In this document: in pieces, positions 56,425 through 64,000 of the stretch | Position numbering within the stretch: the first letter of the stretch is position 1 | Layout of the letters: each line of letters starts with the position of its first letter | NCBI GenBank assembly: GCA_036927565.1 | Contig: JAYESD010000007.1 | Span: 7,833,644 to 7,897,643 of the forward strand | DNA from: Tuctoria greenei | Lineage: Eukaryota; Streptophyta; Magnoliopsida; Poales; Poaceae | Direction: 5' to 3' | DNA length: 64,000 nucleotides | Made by a program: the position numbers and the translations under genes | The notes under the pieces: generated by a model | Seen by the model: the letters and a program-made list of their open reading frames with translations, nothing else | Told to the model about the DNA's origin: nothing | Database searches by the model: none

Positions 56425-57746
56425 AACCATCTCTTTGTAGCTCCCGCTTGTATCCTCTCTTCTTTTTCTCCAATTTTGTAATCTCTTGTCTCCAGATGAA
56501 TGAAATCCAAGTTTTTTGTGAATTTCATCTTTTGTCTTCAACACCTTTGTCCCACTTTGCCCCCTGGTCGATGTATGCAATTTGATTTTGAACATGTACC
56601 AAGAGGATGTAACAGTTGTTGAAGACTTGCGTGCTTCGAACTTGGAGACGTAGGTCCGAAGTCTTTGATAGTAAAGGCCCCCTGAGGTTGTCGGAGCTTA
56701 GTGGCTCCGACATTGACCATCGTCGGAGCTTAGTAGCTCCGGCAATAGTCTTCATCAACACGTAGAGCATCGACGGTTAGTCCTCTGGGGTATCGGAGCT
56801 TGGTAGCTCCGGCAGTGACCTTTGTCAACTCGCAGTGTGTCAATAGCAGACCCCACTATGGAGTCTTCCCACCATCTTTTGTTCACGTTGGCGGCTGGCC
56901 CCCTAGCTTTACCAGAGTTGAGTAGCTCCAGCGACGCTTGCTATCAATATTTGAAACATCGACTACAAGCCACCTAGGGGATGTCAGAGCTTTGGTAGCT
57001 CCGGCTTAATTCACCATCATCAAGAGATCTTTATTTTTCCTGCACATTGAAGTCAAGAAAAACAGTAAAATCCGTTTCCTGTCTATAACTCAGTTGCGAC
57101 TTACTATTCTCGTAGGAAATTTTTAGGTCGAGCGCAATTCTTCATACGATCAAGTGCACTGAGTTGTTTTCTCCAGGACCAATCGTTTTCAGGACCCGCC
57201 TTACTTCGGCCTGCCGAGGTGTAGGTAGAGTGGCGTACTTAGGGTGCAGGACCAGGCTAAGTCGATAGCACACTCTGGACCTAGATTGGCTGGCAGCATT
57301 TAGGCGAGTGAGCCATTCAACAACGTGAAAACCCGAAGGAATTAACAACGCGACTCGAGTTGTACATGAGTTCGTCAAGCTAAAAAATTCTTGAGAATCG
57401 CACAACCTTGTTATAGACAAGAAAGAGAAAAATAAAAAATATTGAGCTTGTACAAAGTAAATGCACGTGGAGTCTGTTTTCACACAATGATGTATTTCAT
57501 TATAGATTCAGGGTACAGGGGAAACAAGTACACCCTTAGGGTATAGAACCAGGCTAAGTGTGTTTTGTTTCTTGTTTGACACAAGGTAGCTAGCTACACT
57601 TTTAGTTTTGAGACTGTCACAAGTGTTGCCTGAACTTTGCGGACTTTCCGGAGAAGGTCCGGTTGTTCTCATGGAAGAGCTACCCAACTCTGTACAATGA
57701 CTCTATAACATACAGCACATGTAACTATAGACTCACCTCCGTGATA
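56425..57746. other. Non-coding region between antisense ORF and pol
   Basis: Both transcription units converge here. AATGAA-like poly(A) signals follow the antisense ORF near 56500. A hairpin repeat array occupies 56691-57004. The rest (57005-57746) shows no ORF with a recognisable domain. Confidence 0.5.
56691..57004. repeat. Array of five TCGGAGCTTAGTAGCTCCGG hairpins
   Basis: Units at 56691-56710, 56723-56742, 56793-56812, 56911-56930 (degenerate) and 56984-57004. Each has CGGAGCT and AGCTCCG arms around a short loop. Spacing is irregular (32 to 118 bases), and neighbouring text such as CATCGAC and CCCCCTAG recurs between units. Confidence 0.75.
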
Positions 57747-60700
57747 TTAAGCGTAGAACTTATGGAGGTGCTCAATGTTCCAAGGATTAGGGAGAGGTGT
57801 CCCATCGTCGGTTGCCAAGCGAACGCATCCGAGACGGGATACTTTGATCACTCGGAAAGGTCCTTCCCAGCTGGGGGAGAGTTTGTTTAACCCTTCTCTG
57901 GATTGTATTCTCCGTAGCACCAGATCGCCTTCCTCGAGCTGTCAGCTGTGAACATGCCTTTGGTGATAGCGCCGAAGAGCCTGGCGGTATCGGGCATTCC
58001 GAACAGCTGCTTGGCACCTTCCCTCTTCAAGGAGGTCAAGGTCTTCACGCTGGAGCTGGTCCTGCGCGGCATCGTCGAAGGTCTGGACCCAGAGCAACCT
58101 CAAGGTGATTTCCGAAGGAAGGACTACTTCAGCTCTGTACACCAAGAAGAAGGGTGTCTCTCCAGTTGACTGGTTTGGAGTTGTCCTGTTGGCCCATAGA
58201 GTGGGCGGAAGCTCTTCGATCTAGTTGGCTCCATGTTTTTTCAGACGCTCATATGTGCGCGTCTTGAGTCTTTTTAGAATTTCTGCATTTGCTCTCTCGG
58301 TTTGGCCATTGCTTGCTGGGTGATCTATGCAAGCGTAGCTGACTTGAATGCCGAGGTCTTCGTAATATCCTTGGAATGCAGAGCTTGTGAACTGGGTCCC
58401 ATTATCAGTTATGATTTTATTTGGGACTCCAAATCTGCATACGATGGACTGTAAAAAGTTGATGGCTGATTGCTTGTTTATTGTCACAACAGGAGTAGCT
58501 TCCGGCCATTTGGTGAATTTGTCAATGGCAACGTACAGGAACTTGTAACCTCCGATGGCTCTTGGGAAAGGTCCCAAGATATCCATCCCCCACACAGCGA
58601 AAGGCCATGTAGGAGGTATCATTTGTAGAGGCTGAGACGGTGTGTGAATTTGTTTCGCATGGAACTGGCATGCTTCACATTTTTTCACCAGCTCAGTTGT
58701 ATCCTGGAGCGCTGTAGGCCAGTAAAAGCCATGTCGGAAGGCTTTACCGACCAGCGTGCGGGAAGACGCGTGGTTTCCACACTCGCCTCCATGGATTTCT
58801 GCGAGGAGCTCACATCCTTCTTCCCTTGTAATGCACTGCATTAGGACGGTGTTGGCACCGCACCGGTAGAGATCCCCTTCTACCAGCGTGTATATTTTAG
58901 CCTATCTGACTATCTGGTCAGCAGATACATTATCTTCAGGAAGGAAGTTGTCTTTCAAGTAGCTCCGTATCTCTGAGATCCATCCATCAAAGCTAGCTTG
59001 AGCATTTGAGTCTTGCATGCTTGGTTGCTCGGAGCTTCCTGCAGCACCTACGACCCTTGATGGACGCCATGGTAACAGGGCCATCGGGACCGCCAGCTTC
59101 GAGGTGCTGGTCTCACCCCCTTCGCTCAGTTCGGCAGGCTGAGCTGTAGGTTTAGACAACCTCTGGACGAAGGTTCCGTCAGGAGCCGGAGCCCCGGTTG
59201 AAGCTTTCGTCGAGAGTTCGTCAGCTTCAGCATTGTTGAGACGCTAGACATGGCAAAGATCCAGGACGTCGAAGTCCTTCTGAAGCTTCTGGACCTCAAG
59301 TAGGTATGCAGCTAGTTGAGGTTTGTTTCAACAACATTCACCTTTGACTTGTTTTACAACAAGTTGTGAATCACCCTTTACCAACAGCTGCTTGACACTA
59401 TACGATAGTGCCACCTTGAGTCCATAAATTAGTGATTCATACTCCGCCATGTTGTTGGTCGCCTTGAAGTCAAGGTGCACCATGTATTTAACCTTCTCCC
59501 CGGTCGGAGTGAGGAGAAGGACTCTAGCTCCGGCCCCTTGCTTCTGCACGGAGCCGTCGAAGTAGAGAGTCCAGTGAGGCTCAGTGAAGACTGGAACCTT
59601 GGGTTCCGACTTCTGCTCACTGGGGCCCCCAGGATTTGATGGAGAGGGGGTCCATCCGCCACGAAGTCCGCCAATACTTGACTCTTGATCGCTTGTCTTG
59701 GGACGAATTCAAGGTCAAACTCGGCTAACTCCGCTGCCCACTTTGCAACGTTCCCAATGGAATTGGGGTTACGCAAGATTGCACGTAGTGGATAAGAGGT
59801 TACTATTGAAATATTGTAAGCTTGGAAATATTGTCGGAGCTTCCTAGAGGCAATAAGAACTGCGTAGAGCATCTTATGCACCTCAAGGTACCGAGTCTTG
59901 GCGTCATGGAGTACTTTGCTGATGAAGTACACTGGGCGCTGGACCGTCCGGACCCTCCCGAAGGGGCTCGGAGCTTCCTCCTCATCAACCCGGATCCTCC
60001 CGGAGGGGTCCGGACCTTCTTCGGGGACCTCTGGGTCCTTGTTGGAGGAACCCGGAGCTTCTTCAGGAGTGACCTGGACCCTCCCAGGGGGGTCCGGCTC
60101 TTCTTGCTCAGTAACTATGACTCCTTCATTTGAAGGAGATGGATCCTTCGACATCTCGCCTTGAGGATCAGGGCCTAGGAGCTGGGACCCAGACTCGACT
60201 TCAGGTAGCTCCAGGCCCTCCCGAAGGGGTCTGGATTCCTAAACTATAGATGGTTCTGGTCTTTCCGCAACCAAGACCATGCTGACAACTTCGTCAGTTG
60301 CCAAAATGTAAAGCAGTAGAGGCTCACCAGGGTTCAGAGCTACCAAGGTTGGTAGGGTGGTGAGGAGCTGCTTCAGCTCCTGGAACGCCTTTTCTGCTTC
60401 TTCAGACCATTGGAATGGTCCAAACTTCCTTAATAGCTTGAAGAAGGGTAGCGCCCGTTCCGCCAGTCTTGAGATGAACCGGCTAAGGGCAGCTAGACAT
60501 CCAGTCAGCTTCTGGACGTCCTTGATGGGGCTGGTGGTTGCATATCTTCAATAGCTTTTATCTTCGCGTGATTTGCTTCTATTCCTCGGTGATTCACCAA
60601 GAAACCAAGAAGTTTTTCGGAGCTAACCCCAAAGACACACTTGTCTGGGTTCAGCTTTGTGCGAGTGACTCGCAACTTGTCGAAGATAGCTTGCAAGGTG

Positions 60701-61749
60701 TCAAGGAATGACTCCTTGTTCTTAATCTTGACGACGATGTCATCGACATACACTTCCATTACGTCTCTGATGAGCTCTCCAAAAGTTTTGTACATAGCTC
60801 GTACAAATGTTGAAGCAGCATTCTTGAGACCAAATGGCATGGCATAATAACAATATAATCCATCTACTGTGATGAAGGAGGTATGCTCTTCATCTTCCCT
60901 AGACATTCTGATTTGATAGTACCCAAAATATGCGTCTAGGAAACACAGTAATTCACACTGGGAGGTGGAATCCACTATCTGATCTATTCTAGGTAGTGGG
61001 AATGGATCTTTTGGACATGCCTTATTCAGTGTAGTGTAGTCGATAGACATCTGAAGCTTTACGCTGGCCTTGGGTACAACGACTGGGTTTGCCAGCCATT
61101 TTGGGTGGAAGACTTCTCGGATGAATCCAACTTCGAGCAACTTCTTCACTTCTTGTCATATGAAGTTCTATCGCTCTACTGATTGCTTCCGAGGCTTCTG
61201 GTGTACAGGTCGAGCGTCGGGATGGATCTTCAGATTGTGCTCGATCACTTCCCTAGGGACCCTAGGCATTTGTGATAGTTGCCAGATAAACGCATCAATA
61301 CTAGCTTGGAGGAAAGTGACGAGCGCGAGTTCCTATTTGTCATTCAGACCTCCCGATATACGGGTGGTCTGAGCGGTGTTGAAACCAATTTGGACGACTT
61401 TGATGGGTATGCCGGTGTTGTCACTTGGCTGCACACGGGGTGCAAAGGTTGAGTCTTGATGACGAATGCTTGGGGGTTTTGGAGCTTGCTCCTGTCCGGA
61501 TTCTTCCTCCTGTGCTGTAGCAAGCGCGTGAAGTTCTTCCAGAGCAGTCACTCCGGCAGTGAGGTCTCCACAGATCCGGAGAACACCAGCTGGTGTTGGC
61601 ATCTTCAACACCAAGTAGCCATAATGAGCAGCAGCCACAAACTTGTATAAGGCTGGCTTGCCCAGAATGGCATTGAAGGGTAAGTTGATCTGCGCCACGT
61701 CGAAGACCAACTTCTCAGTGCAGTAATTCTCCCGGGTCCCGAAGGTCAC
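57747..61749 (-). pseudogene. pol: Tat pol (protease-RT-RNase H-aRNH-integrase), broken
   Basis: On minus: a protease-like region (61333-61749, FNAILGKPALYKF); RT 61149-60505 with YVDD at 60739-60750; a connection region containing an acidic Pro/Gly/Arg repeat insert (about 60240-59950); RNase H (VQRPVYFISKVLHDAKTRY, about 59945); a second RNase H-like domain (ATNNMAEYESLIYGL, about 59460); and integrase with a zinc region and acidic residues in GMDILGPFP, TDNGTQF and ERANAEI (58841-58221). A TAG at 58221-58223 breaks the integrase, but the frame continues to TAA 57747-57749. Other breaks lie near 61150, 60510, 60240, 59640, 59330 and 58860-58910. Confidence 0.88.
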
Positions 61750-61839
61750 CGGAAGAGTAATTGCACCGAGTGGGGTTATGGCCCACAGACCTACTCCGGA
61801 GAAAGGTCGAGAGGGGTGAAGGTCCGAAGGTCGGAGCTA

Positions 61840-63741
61840 AATCTTGATGAAAGCTTCGAAGCTTATGAGGTTCAGCCCCGAACCTCTGTCCACCATTACA
61901 TGGTGGAGTTGGATGTTATTGACGGTCGGAGATACCATCAATGGGAGTTGTCCAGCACCGATCATATTCTGAGGGCAGTCTGATGCATCGAAAGTGATGG
62001 CAGTATCCATCCACTTCCGTTGCGGCTCTGCCCTGGCGGTGGGAGCTACTGAGGCCATTTCCCGCCGCATGGTCTTAAGGACGCGGCGGGAGGTGATGTG
62101 CCACAAACCACCAAAGATGGTGTTCATGGTTTTCCGATGTTCATTGTCGGAGACGTCAGAGTCGTCGTCGACAGAGGTGTAAACAGCCTTCAAGACTAGG
62201 GTCCTGAAAGCCTAACTCCTCTACAGCCAGAGCTTCGTCGACTTTCTGTTTTCCTTCCCTTTGTCGGAAAGGAACTTCTTCCCGGTGCTTGTTGTAGCGC
62301 TCCGCAAGGTTCTGGACCTCTCGGCAGTCTTCCAGGTTGTGGTTGTTCGACTTATGTATAGGACACCACATCTTGGAGTTGCCACCATCTTCAGATGACG
62401 GTCGAGGTCGCTTTTCGGGGCGTGGCCCCCGGCCACCCGGAGCTGCTGCAGCTGCAGCCATAGATGCGCCAGCGGATGACTTTTTCTTGCTGTTGGACTT
62501 TTTCTTCTTTTTACCACTCCCGGAGGTAGTGGCATCACCCTTTGAGGACTTTTTATTGTCCCCCGGAGGTGGTTGGGAGTGCATTTCGTGGCCCTCCGCA
62601 GCTTTGGCACATTTGTCTGCCAAGCTAAAGAGCTCCGTGACGCTGGTGATCTTCTTGATCGCCAGCTTCTTTAGCATCTTCTTGTCTCGTATGCCCTATC
62701 TAAATGCCACAATAACAGAGGCGCTAGAGATAGAAGGAATAGTGTTTCATACCTAGGAGAACCTTTGGATGAAGGAACGCAGTGATTCTCCCCCCTTCTG
62801 TGTGACAGCAAAAAGGTCCAGTTCGGTGCCTGGTCGGGTGTATGAACTCCTGAAATTGGCGATGAACTGTTGGCACAGTTCCGCCCAATTGTTGATGGAG
62901 TTGGGCAGAAGGCTCATGAACAGGACCTGGCGGTCCCTGTCAAAGCCACGGGGAAATAGTTGGCCATTACAGCCTCATTGCCTCCAGCCGCAAGGATTGT
63001 GGTGGAATAGATCTAGAGAAACTCAGCAGGATTGACAGTCCCGTCGAATTTCTCGGGCAGGTGAGGCCAGAACTTTTGTGGCCATCTGACCATGCATAGG
63101 TTCATGCCCAGGGCAGAACAGCCTCCTCCTACTCCCTCGGGAGCAGGACTGTCTCGAGCCTCTCGTCTTTTGCGAGCACGCTCAATCTGGACGCGGTCGT
63201 CCTTTTGACGGTAACGACAATCAAGCTCCGCCCGGAGGTCGTGAGTTGAAAGCCTGGTTATCGTATGGGTGCGTCGCGCCCCGGAAGGCAGCGACGTCAC
63301 TTGTTGAGACACAGCACGCCTCCTATGTTGGGAAGCGTGCGGACCAAGTCTGCCCGACACGGTTCGATGCTACAATGGGGCCCACCCCAAGGGGGGAGGA
63401 CCTTGGTTGCTGATGCGATCGGCTGCTGCTGCAACCAAATGTTCCACATCAGCCTTCCACTACTCCATTGCACCCCGGGATGCGCCTGGAGGTCGTGGGC
63501 ATTGGAGAAGAGCACGCGCTGCATGGAGCTCGTGTTCAGTATTGTTATTTGCTAACGCGGTGACCGACGCAGAAGCTCCGTCTCGCTGTTCGGCTTGATT
63601 CTCCAGTGCGGACGGTGGCGGTGGTGGCATAACTCCTGCTGGAGCCACCGTTCCTGCTGGTTGCTGCATGTTGGAGGGGTTACCCCCAGCAGGTTGAGCA
63701 GCAAGGTTGCCGTTGGACGATCCAGCAGCAGAGTTCACCAT
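61840..63741 (-). pseudogene. gag: Tat gag, broken
   Basis: First ATG at 63741 on minus, shortly after the PBS. It has an Ala/Pro/Gln-rich N-terminus, then the gag core (FWPHLPEKFDGTVNPAEFL at about 63040; RSWLMSLPNSINNWAELCQQ at about 62900). A basic Ser/Lys stretch follows (62460-62560), then a CPIH...H...C knuckle (about 62340-62370), and a segment leading to the protease (61837-62193). Shifts near 63460, 63300, 63010, 62750, 62690 and 62200 break it. Confidence 0.8.
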
Positions 63742-63759
63742 CCTTGAAATCTCGAGCAC

Positions 63760-63777
63760 CCCCTACCTGGCGCGCCA
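63760..63777 (-). other. Primer-binding site of the Tat element
   Basis: On minus TGGCGCGCCAGGTAGGGG, two bases after the LTR end. It is the form usual for plant Tat-type gypsy elements. Confidence 0.8.
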
Positions 63778-63779
63778 AC

Positions 63780-64000
63780 TATCGGTGCGTAAATCCGGCA
63801 GTTCTCCCAGCACTACTGTTAGTAGTCCGTGGAGTTCGTAGTTCAGTAATGGGTGCGCAGAGATTCAAGAGATGATGGCAAGTTGACACAGAGGTTTACG
63901 TGGTTCGGGCCGCCTGAGCGTAATACCCTACTCCACGGGGTGTGTTTGTGTTGTATTGAGCGAATGAGTGTTAAATTGTTGGTGCATGTGCCCTCTCCCC
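63780..64000 (-). repeat. 5' LTR of the Tat element (cut by window end)
   Basis: Matches 51526-51750 with few differences. Its first bases on plus are TATCGG where the other LTR has TGTCGG, so the 3'-terminal CA of this LTR has mutated to TA on minus. Confidence 0.88.

Larger units (their letters stand above)
51526..64000 (-). mobile_element. Tat-type Ty3/gypsy retrotransposon (5' LTR cut by window)
   Basis: On minus: 5' LTR (63780 onward, truncated), PBS GGCGCGCCAGGTAGGGG, gag, protease, RT, RNase H, a second RNase H-like domain, integrase, then a long region with an ORF on the opposite strand, and 3' LTR 52369-51526. Gypsy order, the extra RNase H and the antisense ORF are hallmarks of the Tat lineage. 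Candidate target duplication at the left edge: AGTAT (51521-51525). Confidence 0.92.

Overview
The window is plant nuclear DNA, most likely from a grass. It consists almost entirely of nested transposable elements, and I see no intact host gene, tRNA, rRNA or CRISPR array. The grass assignment is inference. It rests on a Sirevirus-type copia element, a Tekay-type chromovirus with 2.8-kb LTRs, a Tat-type gypsy element with an antisense ORF, a CACTA element with TNP2 and Ulp1-like genes, and a Tourist-like MITE. The species cannot be named from the sequence.

Layout, left to right. (1) 1-11299, plus strand: Sirevirus-like Ty1/copia element with gag, pol and a third ORF; its 5' LTR is cut by the window edge. 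(2) 11300-12611, minus strand: LTR and PBS of a gypsy element. (3) 12612-16782, minus strand: second, deleted copy of the same Sirevirus family. (4) 16783-about 20470, plus strand: 3' part of a different copia element. These four junctions fit serial insertion (1 into 2 into 3 into 4), with the missing left halves beyond position 1. (5) About 20860-21830: decayed SNF2-helicase gene fragment resembling the CLASSY group, with a 118-bp MITE in its exon. (6) About 21850-50141: a CACTA element with a TNP2-type transposase gene on minus and a Ptta/Ulp1-type gene on plus. The first gene is split by a Tekay chromovirus (24999-35449, target duplication CCCTC). The second is interrupted upstream of its coding part by a Tork-like copia element (38351-45670, target duplication TTAAT). 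(7) 50142-51525: internally deleted copia remnant. (8) 51526 to the window end, minus strand: Tat-type gypsy element with an antisense plus-strand ORF containing a spliceable intron; its 5' LTR is cut by the window edge.

Nearly every ORF is broken by stops or frameshifts, so the elements look immobile on their own. The strongest unexplained signal is an inverted repeat (half-sites CCGGAC / GTCCGG around two bases). It is clustered in the LTRs of three unrelated elements here: the Sirevirus copia, the Tekay gypsy and copia element 4. It is essentially absent from the other elements. Other points worth a look: pol breaks shared by the two Sirevirus copies, the CLASSY-like fragment, the divergent CACTA gene pair with internal subterminal repeats, complete Ulp1 catalytic residues, and a long acidic Pro-rich insert between RT and RNase H of the Tat element.

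Domain names come from recognising motifs by eye. No database search was run.
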